NCBI GenBank assembly: GCA_963680875.1 | Contig: OY804578.1 | Span: forward strand, 3,162,001 to 3,226,000 | DNA from: Bathymodiolus brooksi | Taxonomy: Eukaryota > Mollusca > Bivalvia > Mytilida > Modiolidae | Direction of reading: 5' to 3' | Length of the DNA stretch: 64,000 nt | Shown here: one piece after another, positions 25,577-40,432 of the stretch | Layout: each line of letters opens with the position of its first letter | Position numbering within the stretch: position 1 is the first letter of the stretch | The notes under the pieces: model-generated | What the model saw: the letters and a program-made list of their open reading frames with translations, nothing else | Database searches by the model: none | Told to the model about the DNA's origin: nothing | Program-made: the position numbers and the translations under genes

Positions 25577-28500
25577 GTGGTGTCTTCTATACCACTTTAT
25601 ATATTCTACTATCTACAGACACAGTTTAGTACTGTCTATAACATGTTGTGGTCTCTTCTATACCACTTTATATATTCTACTATCTACAGACACAGTTTAG
25701 TACTGTCTATAACATGTTGTGGTGTCTTCTATACCACTTTATATATTCTACTATCTATAGACACAGCTTAGTACTGTCTATAACATGTTGTGGTGTCTTC
25801 TATACCACTTTATATATTCTACTATCTACAGACACAGTTTAGTACTGTCTAGAACATGTTGTGGTGTCTTCTATACCACTTTATATATTCTACTATCTAC
25901 AGACACAGTTTAGTGCTGTCTATAACATGTTGTGGTGTCTTCTATACCACTTTATATATTCTACTATCTACAGACACAGTTTAGTACTGTCTATAACATG
26001 TTGTGGTGTCTTCTATACCACTTTATATATTCTACTATCAACAGACACAGTTTAGTACTGTCTATAACATGTTGTGGTGTCTTCTATACCACTTTATATA
26101 TTCTACTATCTACAGACACAGTTTAGTACTGTCTATAACATGTTGTGGTGTCTTCTATACCACTTTATATATTCTACTATCTACAGACACAGTTTAGTAG
26201 TCTATAACATGTTGTGGTGTCTTCTATACCACTTTATATATTCTACTATCTACAGACACAGTTTAGTACTGTCTAGAACATGTTGTGGTCTCTTCTATAC
26301 CACTTTATATATTCTACTATCTACAGACACAGTTTAGTACTGTCTATAACATGTTGTGGTGTCTTCTATACCACTTTATATATTCTACTATCTACAGACA
26401 CAGTTTAGTACTGTCTAGAACATGTTGTGGTGTCTTCTATACCACTTTATATATTCTACTATCTACAGACACAGTTTAGTACTGTCTATAACATGTTGTG
26501 GTGTCTTCTATACCACTTTATATATTCTACTATCTACAGACACAGTTTAGTACTGTCTAGAACATGTTGTGGTGTCTTCTATACCACTTTATATATTCTA
26601 CTATCTACAGACACAGTTTAGTACTGTCTAGAACATGTTGTGGTGTCTTCTATACCACTTTATATATTCTACTATCTACAGACACAGTTTAGTACTGTCT
26701 ATAACATGTTGTGGTGTCTTCTATACCACTTTATATATTCTACTATCTACAGACACAGTTTAGTACTGTCTAGAACATGTTGTGGTGTCTTCTATACCAC
26801 TTTATATATTCTACTATCTACAGACACAGTTTAGTACTGTCTAGAACATATTGTGGTCTCTTCTATACCACTTTATATATTCTACTATCTACAGACACAG
26901 TTTAGTACTGTCTATAACATGTTGTGGTGTCTTCTATACCACTTTATATATTCTACTATCTACAGACACAGTTTAGTACTGTCTAGAACATGTTGTGGTG
27001 TCTTCTATACCACTTTATATATTCTACTATCTACAGACACAGTTTAGTACGGTCTATAACATGTTGTGGTGTCTTCTATACCACTTTATATATTCTACTA
27101 TCTACAGACACAGTTTAGTACTGTCTAGAACATGTTGTGGTGTCTTCTATACCACTTTATATATTCTACTATCTACAGACACAGTTTAGTACTGTCTATA
27201 ACATGTTGTGGTGTCTTCTATACCACTTTATATATTCTACTATCTATAGACACAGTTTAGTACGGTCTATAACATGTTGTGGTGTCTTCTATACCACTTT
27301 ATATATTCTACTATCTACAGACACAGTTTAGTACTGTCTATAACATGTTGTGGTCTCTTCTATACCACTTTATATATTCTACTATCTACAGACACAGTTT
27401 AGTACTGTCTATAACATGTTGTGGTGTCTTCTATACCACTTTATATATTCTACTATCTACAGACAGTTTAGTACTGTCTATAACATGTTGTGGTCTCTTC
27501 GATACCACTTTATATATTCTACTATCTACAGACACAGTTTAGTACTGTCTAGAACATGTTGTGGTGTCTTCTATACCACTTTATATATTCTACTATATAC
27601 AGACACAGTTTAGTACTGTCTAGAACATGTTGTGGTGTCTTCTATGCCACTTTATATATTCTACTATATACAGACACAGTTTAGTACTGTCTATAACATG
27701 TTGTGGTGTCTTCTATACCACTTTATATATTCTACTATCTACAGACATAGTTTAGTACTGTCTATAACATGTTGTGGTGTCTTCTATACCACTTTATATA
27801 TTCTACTATCTACAGACACAGTTTAGTACTGTCTATAACATGTGGTGTCTTCTATACCACTTTATATATTCTACTATCTACAGACACAGTTTAATACTGT
27901 CTAGAACATGTTGTGGTGTCTTCTATACCACTTTATATATTCTACTATCTACAGACACAGTTTAGTACTGTCTAGAACATGTTGTGGTGTCTTCTATACC
28001 ACTTTATATATTCTACTATCTACAGACACAGTTTAGTACTGTCTATAACATGTTGTGGTGTCTTCTATACCACTTTATATATTCTACTATCTACAGACAC
28101 AGTTTAGTACTGTCTATAACATGTTGTGGTGTCTTCTATACCATTTTATATATTCTACTATCTACAGACACAGTTTAGTACCGTCTATAACATGTTGTGG
28201 TGTCTTCTATACCACTTTATATATTCTACTATCTACAGACACAGTTTAGTACTGTCTAGAACATGTTGTGGTGTCTTCTATACCACTTTATATATTCTAC
28301 TATCTATAGACACAGTTTAGTACTGTCTAGAACATGTTGTGGTGTCTTCTATACCACTTTATATATTCTACTATCTACAGACACAGTTTAGTACTGTCTA
28401 GAACATGTTGTGGTGTCTTCTATACCACTTTATATATTCTACTATCTACAGACACAGTTTAGTACTGTCTATAACATGTTGTGGTCTCTGCCATACCACT

Positions 28501-31500
28501 TTATATATTCTACTATCTATAGACACAGTTTAGTACTGTCTAGAACATGTTGTGGTGTCTTCTATACCCCTTTATATATTCTACTATCTACAGACACAGT
28601 TTAGTACTGTCTAGAACATGTTGTGGTGTCTTCTATACCACTTTATATATTCTACTATCTACAGACACAGTTTAGTACTGTCTAGAACATGTTGTGGTCT
28701 CTTCTATACCACTTTATATATTCTACTATCCATAGACACAGTTTAGTACTGTCTAGAACATGTTGTGGTGTCTTCTATACCACTTTATATATTCTACTAT
28801 CTATAGACACAGTTTAGTACTGTCTATAACATGTTGTGGTGTCTTCCATACCACTTTATATATTCTACTATCTACAGACACAGTTTAGTACTGTCTATAA
28901 CATGTTGTGGTGTCTTCTATACCACTTTATATATTCTACTATCTACAGACACAGTTTAGTACTGTCTATAACATGTTGTGGTGTCTTCTATACCACTTTA
29001 TATATTCTACTATCTACAGACACAGTTTAGTACTGTCTATAACATGTTGTGGTGTCTTCTATACCACTTTATATATTCTACTATCTATAGACACAGCTTA
29101 GTACTGTCTATAACATGTTGTGGTGTCTTCTATACCACTTTATATATTCTACTATCTACAGACACAGTTTAGTACTGTCTAGAACATGTTGTGGTGTCTT
29201 CTATACCACTTTATATATTCTACTATCTACAGACACAGTTTAGTGCTGTCTATAACATGTTGTGGTGTCTTCTATACCACTTTATATATTCTACTATCTA
29301 CAGACACAGTTTAGTACTGTCTATAACATGTTGTGGTGTCTTCTATACCACTTTATATATTCTACTATCAACAGACACAGTTTAGTACTGTCTATAACAT
29401 GTTGTGGTGTCTTCTATACCACTTTATATATTCTACTATCTACAGACACAGTTTAGTACTGTCTATAACATGTTGTGGTGTCTTCTATACCACTTTATAT
29501 ATTCTACTATCTACAGACACAGTTTAGTAGTCTATAACATGTTGTGGTGTCTTCTATACCACTTTATATATTCTACTATCTACAGACACAGTTTAGTACT
29601 GTCTAGAACATGTTGTGGTCTCTTCTATACCACTTTATATATTCTACTATCTACAGACACAGTTTAGTACTGTCTATAACATGTTGTGGTGTCTTCTATA
29701 CCACTTTATATATTCTACTATCTACAGACACAGTTTAGTACTGTCTAGAACATGTTGTGGTGTCTTCTATACCACTTTATATATTCTACTATCTACAGAC
29801 ACAGTTTAGTACTGTCTATAACATGTTGTGGTGTCTTCTATACCACTTTATATATTCTACTATCTACAGACACAGTTTAGTACTGTCTAGAACATGTTGT
29901 GGTGTCTTCTATACCACTTTATATATTCTACTATCTACAGACACAGTTTAGTACTGTCTAGAACATGTTGTGGTGTCTTCTATACCACTTTATATATTCT
30001 ACTATCTACAGACACAGTTTAGTACTGTCTATAACATGTTGTGGTGTCTTCTATACCACTTTATATATTCTACTATCTACAGACACAGTTTAGTACTGTC
30101 TAGAACATGTTGTGGTGTCTTCTATACCACTTTATATATTCTACTATCTACAGACACAGTTTAGTACTGTCTAGAACATATTGTGGTCTCTTCTATACCA
30201 CTTTATATATTCTACTATCTACAGACACAGTTTAGTACTGTCTATAACATGTTGTGGTGTCTTCTATACCACTTTATATATTCTACTATCTACAGACACA
30301 GTTTAGTACTGTCTAGAACATGTTGTGGTGTCTTCTATACCACTTTATATATTCTACTATCTACAGACACAGTTTAGTACGGTCTATAACATGTTGTGGT
30401 GTCTTCTATACCACTTTATATATTCTACTATCTACAGACACAGTTTAGTACTGTCTAGAACATGTTGTGGTGTCTTCTATACCACTTTATATATTCTACT
30501 ATCTACAGACACAGTTTAGTACTGTCTATAACATGTTGTGGTGTCTTCTATACCACTTTATATATTCTACTATCTATAGACACAGTTTAGTACGGTCTAT
30601 AACATGTTGTGGTGTCTTCTATACCACTTTATATATTCTACTATCTACAGACACAGTTTAGTACTGTCTATAACATGTTGTGGTCTCTTCTATACCACTT
30701 TATATATTCTACTATCTACAGACACAGTTTAGTACTGTCTATAACATGTTGTGGTGTCTTCTATACCACTTTATATATTCTACTATCTACAGACAGTTTA
30801 GTACTGTCTATAACATGTTGTGGTCTCTTCGATACCACTTTATATATTCTACTATCTACAGACACAGTTTAGTACTGTCTAGAACATGTTGTGGTGTCTT
30901 CTATACCACTTTATATATTCTACTATATACAGACACAGTTTAGTACTGTCTAGAACATGTTGTGGTGTCTTCTATGCCACTTTATATATTCTACTATATA
31001 CAGACACAGTTTAGTACTGTCTATAACATGTTGTGGTGTCTTCTATACCACTTTATATATTCTACTATCTACAGACATAGTTTAGTACTGTCTATAACAT
31101 GTTGTGGTGTCTTCTATACCACTTTATATATTCTACTATCTACAGACACAGTTTAGTACTGTCTATAACATGTGGTGTCTTCTATACCACTTTATATATT
31201 CTACTATCTACAGACACAGTTTAATACTGTCTAGAACATGTTGTGGTGTCTTCTATACCACTTTATATATTCTACTATCTACAGACACAGTTTAGTACTG
31301 TCTAGAACATGTTGTGGTGTCTTCTATACCACTTTATATATTCTACTATCTACAGACACAGTTTAGTACTGTCTATAACATGTTGTGGTGTCTTCTATAC
31401 CACTTTATATATTCTACTATCTACAGACACAGTTTAGTACTGTCTATAACATGTTGTGGTGTCTTCTATACCATTTTATATATTCTACTATCTACAGACA

Positions 31501-34500
31501 CAGTTTAGTACCGTCTATAACATGTTGTGGTGTCTTCTATACCACTTTATATATTCTACTATCTACAGACACAGTTTAGTACTGTCTAGAACATGTTGTG
31601 GTGTCTTCTATACCACTTTATATATTCTACTATCTATAGACACAGTTTAGTACTGTCTAGAACATGTTGTGGTGTCTTCTATACCACTTTATATATTCTA
31701 CTATCTACAGACACAGTTTAGTACTGTCTAGAACATGTTGTGGTGTCTTCTATACCACTTTATATATTCTACTATCTACAGACACAGTTTAGTACTGTCT
31801 AGAACATGTTGTGGTCTCTTCTATACCACTTTATATATTCTACTATCCATAGACACAGTTTAGTACTGTCTAGAACATGTTGTGGTGTCTTCTATACCAC
31901 TTTATATATTCTACTATCTATAGACACAGTTTAGTACTGTCTATAACATGTTGTGGTGTCTTCCATACCACTTTATATATTCTACTATCTACAGACACAG
32001 TTTAGTACTGTCTATAACATGTTGTGGTGTCTTCTATACCACTTTATATATTCTACTATCTACAGACACAGTTTAGTACTGTCTATAACATGTTGTGGTG
32101 TCTTCTATACCACTTTATATATTCTACTATCTACAGACACAGTTTAGTACTGTCTATAACATGTTGTGGTGTCTTCTATACCACTTTATATATTCTACTA
32201 TCTATAGACACAGTTTAGTACTGTCTATAACATGTTGTGGTGTCTTCTATACCACTTTATATATTCTACTATCTACAGACACAGTTTAGTACTGTCTAGA
32301 ACATGTTGTGGTGTCTTCTATACCACTTTATATATTCTACTATCTACAGACACAGTTTAGTACTGTCTATAACATGTTGTGGTTTCTTCTATACCACTTT
32401 ATATATTCTACTATCTACAGACACAGCTTAGTACTGTCTATAACATGTTGTGGTGTCTTCTATACCACTTTATATATTCTACTATCTACAGACACAGTTT
32501 AGTACTGTCTATAACATGTTGTGGTGTCTTCTATACCACTTTATATATTCTACTATCTACAGAGAGTTTAGTACTGTCTATAACATGTTGTGGTGTCTTC
32601 TATACCACTTTATATATTCTACTATCTACAGAGAGTTTAGTACTGTCTATAACATGTTGTGGTGTCTTCTATACCACTTTATATATTCTACTATCTACAG
32701 AGAGTTTAGTACTGTCTAGAACATGTTGTGGTGTCTTCTATACCACTTTATATATTCTACTATCTACAGACACAGTTTAGTACTGTCTAGAACATGTTGT
32801 GGTGTCTTCTATACCACTTTATATATTCTACTATCTACAGACACAGTTTAGTACTGTCTATAACATGTTGTGGTGTCTTCTATACCACTTTATATATTCT
32901 ACTATCTACAGAGAGTTTAGTACTGTCTATAACATGTTGTGGTTTCTTCTATACCACTTTATATATTCTACTATCTACAGACACAGCTTAGTACTGTCTA
33001 TAACATGTTGTGGTGTCTTCTATACAACTTTATATATTCTACTATCTAGAGACAGTTTAGTACTGTCTATAACATGTTGTGGTCTCTTCTATACCACTTT
33101 ATATATTCTACTATCTACAGACACAGTTTAGTACTGTCTATAACATGTTGTGGTGTCTTCTATACCACTTTATATATTCTACTATCTATAGACACAGTTT
33201 AGTACTGTCTATAACATGTTGTGGTGTCTTCTATACCATTTTATATATTCTACTATCTACAGACACAGTTTAGTACCGTCTATAACATGTTGTGGTGTCT
33301 TCTATACCACTTTATATATTCTACTATCTATAGACACAGTTTAGTACTGTCTAGAACATGTTGTTGTGTCTTCTATACCACTTTATATATTCTACTATCT
33401 ACAGACACAGTTTAGTACTGTCTAGAACATGTTGTGGTGTCTTCTATACCACTTTATATTTTCTACTATCTACAGACACAATTTAGTACTGTCTAGAACA
33501 TGTTGTGGTGTCTTCTATACCACTTTATATATTCTACTATCTACAGACACAGTTTAGTACTGTCTAAAACATGTTGTGGTGTCTTCTATACCACTTTATA
33601 TATTCTACTATCTACAGACACAGTTTAGTACTGTCTAGAACATGTTGTGGTGTCTTCTATACCACTTTATATTTTCTACTATCTACAGACACAGTTTAGT
33701 ACTGTCTAGAACATGTTGTGGTGTCTTCTATACCACTTTATATATTCTACTATCTACAGACACAGTTTAGTACTGTCTAGAACATGTTGTGGTGTCTTCT
33801 ATGCCACTTTATATATTCTACTATCTACAGACACAGTTTAGTACTGTCTATAACATGTTGTGGTGTCTTCTATACCACTTTATATATTCTACTATCTACA
33901 GACACAGTTTAGTACTGTCTATAACATGTTGTGGTGTCTTCTATACCACTTTATATATTCTACTATCTACAGACACAGTTTAGTACTGTCTATAACATGT
34001 GGTGTCTTCCATACCACTTTATATATTCTACTATCTACAGACACAGTTTAATACTGTCTAGAACATGTTGTGGTGTCTTCTATACCACTTTATATATTCT
34101 ACTATCTACAGACACAGTTTAGTACTGTCTAGAACATGTTGTGGTGTCTTCTATACCACTTTATATATTCTACTATCTACAGACACAGTTTAGTACTGTC
34201 TATAACATGTTGTGGTGTCTTCTATACCACTTTATATATTCTACTATCTACAGACACAGTTTAGTACTGTCTATAACATGTTGTGGTGTCTTCTATACCA
34301 TTTTATATATTCTACTATCTACAGACACAGTTTAGTACCGTCTATAACATGTTGTGGTGTCTTCTATACCACTTTATATATTCTACTATCTACAGACACA
34401 GTTTAGTACTGTCTAGAACATGTTGTGGTGTCTTCTATACCACTTTATATATTCTACTATCTATAGACACAGTTTAGTACTGTCTAGAACATGTTGTGGT

Positions 34501-34761
34501 GTCTTCTATACCACTTTATATATTCTACTATCTACAGACACAGTTTAGTACTGTCTAGAACATGTTGTGGTGTCTTCTATACCACTTTATATATTCTACT
34601 ATCTACAGACACAGTTTAGTACTGTCTATAACATGTTGTGGTCTCTGCCATACCACTTTATATATTCTACTATCTATAGACACAGTTTAGTACTGTCTAG
34701 AACATGTTGTGGTGTCTTCTATACCACTTTATATATTCTACTATCTACAGACACAGTTTAG
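25577..34761. repeat. Higher-order repeat B: 3330-bp block, two full copies plus parts
   Basis: TAGTGCTGTC at 25911 and 29241, CTATCAACAG near 26036 and 29366, and a 68-bp unit with ACATGTGGTG near 27839 and 31169 are all 3330 bp apart. A third, shortened copy follows near 31953 at offset 3117, and a further part near 34141 at offset 2827. About 47 monomers make the block. Confidence 0.85.
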
Positions 34762-36759
34762 TACTGTCTAGAACATGTTGTGGTGTCTTCTATGCCACTT
34801 TATATATTCTACTATCTACAGACACAGTTTAGTACTGTCTAGAACATGTTGTGGTGTCTTCTATACCACTTTATATATTCTACTATCTATAGACACAGTT
34901 TAGTACTGTCTATAACATGTTGTGGTGTCTTCTATACCACTTTATATATTCTACTATCTACAGACACAGTTTAGTACTGTCTATAACATGTTGTGGTGTC
35001 TTCTATACCACTTTATATATTCTACTATCTACAGACAGTTTAGTACTGTCTATAACATGTTGTGGTGTCTTCTATACCACTTTATATATTATACTATCTA
35101 CAGACACAGTTTAGTACTGTCTATAACATGTTGTGGTGTCTTCTATACCACTTTATATATTCTACTATCTACAGACACAGTTTAGTACTGTCTAGAACAT
35201 GTTGTGGTGTCTTCTATGCCACTTTATATATGCTACTATCTACAGACACAGTTTAGTACTGTCTAGAACATGTTGTGGTGTCTTCTATACCACTTTATAT
35301 ATTCTACTATCTATAGACACAGTTTAGTACTGTCTATAACATGTTGTGGTGTCTTCTATACCACTTTATATATTCTACTATCTACAGACACAGTTTAGTA
35401 CTGTCTATAACATGTTGTGGTGTCTTCTATACCACTTTATATATTCTACTATCTACAGACACAGCTTAGTACTGTCTAGAACATGTTGTGGTCTCTACTA
35501 TACCACTTTATATATTCTACTATCTACAGACACAGTTTAGTACTGTCTATAACATGTTGTGGTCTCTTCTATACCACTTTATATATTCTACTATCTACAG
35601 ACACAGTTTAGTACTGTCTATAACATGTTGTGGTGTCTTCTATACCACTTTATATATTCTACTATCTACAGACAGTTTAGTACTGTCTATAACATGTTGT
35701 GGTGTCTTCTATACCACTTTATATATTCTACTATCTATAGACACAGTTTAGTACTGTCTAGAACATGTTGTGGTGTCTTCTATACCACTTTATATATTCT
35801 ACTATCTACAGACAGTTTAGTACTGTCTATAACATGTTGTGGTCTCTTCTATACCACTTTATATATTCTACTATCTACAGACACAGTTTAGTACTGTCTA
35901 TAACATGTTGTGGTGTCTTCTATACCACTTTATATATTCTACTATCTACAGACACAGTTTAGTACTGTCTATAACATGTTGTGGTGTCTTCTATACCACT
36001 TTATATATTCTACTATCTACAGACAGTTTAGTACTGTCTATAACATGTTGTGGTCTCTTCTATACCACTTTATATATTCTACTATCTACAGACACAGTTT
36101 AGTACTGTCTAGAACATGTTGTGGTGTCTTCTATGCCACTTTATATATTCTACTATCTACAGACACAGTTTAGTACTGTCTAGAACATGTTGTGGTGTCT
36201 TCTATACCACTTTATATATTCTACTATCTACAGACACAGCTTAGTACTGTCTATAACATGTTGTGGTGTCTTCTATACCACTTTATATATTCTACTATCT
36301 ACAGACACAGTTTAGTACTGTCTATAACATGTTGTGGTGTCTTCTATACCACTTTATATATTCTACTATCTACAGACACAGTTTAGTACTGTCTAGAACA
36401 TGTTGTGGTGTCTTCTATACCACTTTATATATTCTACTATCTATAGACACAGTTTAGTACTGTCTATAACATGTTGTGGTGTCTTCTATACCACTTTATA
36501 TATTCTACTATCTACAGACACAGTTTAGTACTGTCTATAACATGTTGTGGTGTCTCCTATACCACTTTATATATTCTACTATCTACAGACACAGTTTAGT
36601 ACTGTCTATAACATGTTGTGGTGTCTTCTATACCACTTTATATATTCTACTATCTATAGACACAGTTTAGTACTGTCTATAACATGTTGTGGTGTCTTCT
36701 ATACCACTTTATATATTCTACTATCTATAGACACAGTTTAGTTCTGTCTATAACATGTT

Positions 36760-39700
36760 GTGGTGTCTTCTATACCACTTTATATATTCTACTATCTACA
36801 GACACAGTTTAGTACTGTCTATAACATGTTGTGGTCTCTTCTATACCACTTTATATATTCTACTATCTACAGACACAGTTTAGTACTATCTATAACATGT
36901 TGTGATGTCTTCTATACCACTTTATATATTCTACTATCTACACACACAGTTTAGTACTGTCTATAACATGTTGTGGTGTCTTCTATACCACTTTATATAT
37001 TCTACTATCTACAGACACAGTTTAGTACTGTCTATAACATGTTGTGGTCTCTTCTATACCACTTTATATATTCTACTATCTACAGACACAGTTTAGTACT
37101 GTCTAGAACATGTTGTGGTGTCTTCTATACCACTTTATATATTCTACTATCTAGACACAGTTTAGTACTGTCTAGAACATGTTGTGGTGTCTTCTATACC
37201 ACTTTATATATTCTACTATCTACAGACACAGTTTAGTACTGTCTATAACATGTTGTGGTGTCTTCTATACCACTTTATATATTCTACTATCTACAGACAC
37301 AGTTTAGTACTGTCTATAACATGTTGTGGTGTCTTCTATACCACTTTATATATTCTACTATCTACAGACACAGTTTAGTACTGTCTATAACATGTTGTGG
37401 TGTCTTCTATACCACTTTATATATTCTACTATCTACAGACACAGTTTAGTACTGTCTAGAACATGTTGTGGTCTCTTCTATACCACTTTATATATTCTAC
37501 TATCTACAGACACAGTTTAGTACTGTCTAGAACATGTTGTGGTGTCTTCTATACCACTTTATATATTCTACTATCTACAGACACAGTTTAGTACTGTCTA
37601 TAACATGTTGTGGTGTCTTCTATACCACTTTATATATTCTACTATCTACAGACACAGTTTAGTACTGTCTATAACATGTTGTGGTGTCTTCTATACCACT
37701 TTATATATTCTACTATCTACAGACACAGTTTAGTACTGTCTATAACATGTTGTGGTGTCTTCTATACCACTTTATATATTCTACTATCTACAGACACAGT
37801 TTAGTACTGTCTAGAACATGTTGTGGTGTCTTCTATACCACTTTATATATTCTACTATCTACAGACACAGTTTAGTACTGTCTATAACATGTTGTGGTGT
37901 CTTCTATACCACTTTATATATTCTACTATCTACAGAGAGTATAGTACTGTCTATAACATGTTGTGGTCTCTTCTATACCACTTTATATATTCTACTATCT
38001 ATAGACACAGTTTAGTACTGTCTAGAACATGTTGTGGTGTCTTCTATACCACTTTATATATTCTACTATCTACAGACAGTTTAGTACTGTCTATAACATG
38101 TTGTGGTCTCTTCTATACCACTTTATATATTCTACTATCTACAGACACAGTTTAGTACTGTCTATAACATGTTGTGGTGTCTTCTATACCACTTTATATA
38201 TTCTACTATCTACAGACAGTTTAGTACTGTCTATAACATGTTGTGGTCTCTTCTATACCACTTTATATATTCTACTATCTACAGACACAGTTTAGTACTG
38301 TCTAGAACATGTTGTGGTGTCTTCTATGCCACTTTATATATTCTACTATCTACAGACACAGTTTAGTACTGTCTAGAACATGTTGTGGTGTCTTCTATAC
38401 CACTTTATATATTCTACTATCTACAGACACAGTTTAGTACTGTCTATAACATGTTGTGGTGTCTTCTATACCACTTTATATATTCTACTATCTACAGACA
38501 CAGTTTAGTACTGTCTATAACATGTTGTGGTGTCTTCTATACCACTTTATATATTCTACTATCTACAGACACAGTTTAGTACTGTCTAGAACATGTTGTG
38601 GTGTCTTCTATACCACTTTATATATTCTACTATCTACAGACACAGTTTAGTACTGTCTATAACATGTTGTGGTGTCTTCTATACCACTTTATATATTCTA
38701 CTATCTACAGAGAGTTTAGTACTGTCTATAACATGTTGTGGTCTCTTCTATACCACTTTATATATTCTACTATCTATAGACACAGTTTAGTACTGTCTAG
38801 AACATGTTGTGGTGTCTTCTATACCACTTTATATATTCTACTATCTACAGACAGTTTAGTACTGTCTATAACATGTTGTGGTCTCTTCTATACCACTTTA
38901 TATATTCTACTATCTACAGACACAGTTTAGTACTGTCTATAACATGTTGTGGTGTCTTCTATACCACTTTATATATTCTACTATCTACAGACAGTTTAGT
39001 ACTGTCTATAACATGTTGTGGTCTCTTCTATACCACTTTATATATTCTACTATCTACAGACACAGTTTAGTACTGTCTAGAACATGTTGTGGTGTCTTCT
39101 ATGCCACTTTATATATTCTACTATCTACAGACACAGTTTAGTACTGTCTAGAACATGTTGTGGTGTCTTCTATACCACTTTATATATTCTACTATCTACA
39201 GACACAGTTTAGTACTGTCTAGAACATGTTGTGGTGTCTTCTATACCACTTTATATATTCTACTATCTACAGACACAGCTTAGTACTGTCTATAACATGT
39301 TGTGGTGTCTTCTATACCACTTTATATATTCTACTATCTACAGACACAGTTTAGTACTGTCTATAACATGTTGTGGTGTCTTCTATACCACTTTATATAT
39401 TCTACTATCTACAGACACAGTTTAGTACTGTCTAGAACATGTTGTGGTGTCTTCTATACCACTTTATATATTCTACTATCTACAGACACAGTTTAGTACT
39501 GTCTATAACATGTTGTGGTGTCTTCTATACCACTTTATATATTCTACTATCTACAGACACAGTTTAGTACTGTCTATAACATGTTGTGGTGTCTCCTATA
39601 CCACTTTATATATTCTACTATCTACAGACACAGTTTAGTACTGTCTAGAACATGTTGTGGTGTCTTCTATACCACTTTATATATTCTACTATCTATAGAC

Positions 39701-40206
39701 ACAGTTTAGTACTGTCTATAACATGTTGTGGTGTCTTCTATACCACTTTATATATTCTACTATCTATAGACACAGTTTAGTTCTGTCTATAACATGTTGT
39801 GGTGTCTTCTATACCACTTTATATATTCTACTATCTACAGACACAGTTTAGTACTGTCTATAACATGTTGTGGTCTCTTCTATACCACTTTATATATTCT
39901 ACTATCTACAGACACAGTTTAGTACTATCTATAACATGTTGTGATGTCTTCTATACCACTTTATATATTCTACCATCTACACACACAGTTTAGTACTGTC
40001 TATAACATGTTGTGGTGTCTTCTATACCACTTTATATATTCTACTATCTACAGACACAGTTTAGTACTGTCTATAACATGTTGTGGTCTCTTCTATACCA
40101 CTTTATATATTCTACTATCTACAGACACAGTTTAGTACTGTCTAGAACATGTTGTGGTGTCTTCTATATCACTTTATATATTCTACTATCTACAGACACA
40201 GTTTAG
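36760..40206. repeat. Higher-order repeat C: 3039-bp spacing
   Basis: The unique changes TGTGATGTC (36901 and 39940) and CTACACACACAG next to it recur 3039 bp apart, together with the preceding AGTACTATC variant. Confidence 0.75.
37818..39367. repeat. Higher-order repeat D: 775-bp tandem duplication
   Basis: An 11-monomer block containing three 69-bp units is tandemly duplicated at a spacing of 775 bp, for example TACAGAGAGT at 37931 and 38706. One copy carries AGTATAG where the other has AGTTTAG. The second copy then gained a monomer. Confidence 0.8.
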
Positions 40207-40432
40207 TACTGTCTAGAACATGTTGTGGTGTCTTCTATACCACTTTATATATTCTACTATCTATAGACACAGTTTAGTACTGTCTATAACATGTTGTGGT
40301 GTCTTCTATACCACTTTATATATTCTACTATCTACAGACACAGTTTAGTACTGTCTATAACATGTTGTGGTGTCTTCTATACCACTTTATATATTCTACT
40401 ATCTACAGACACAGTTTAGTACTGTCTAGAAC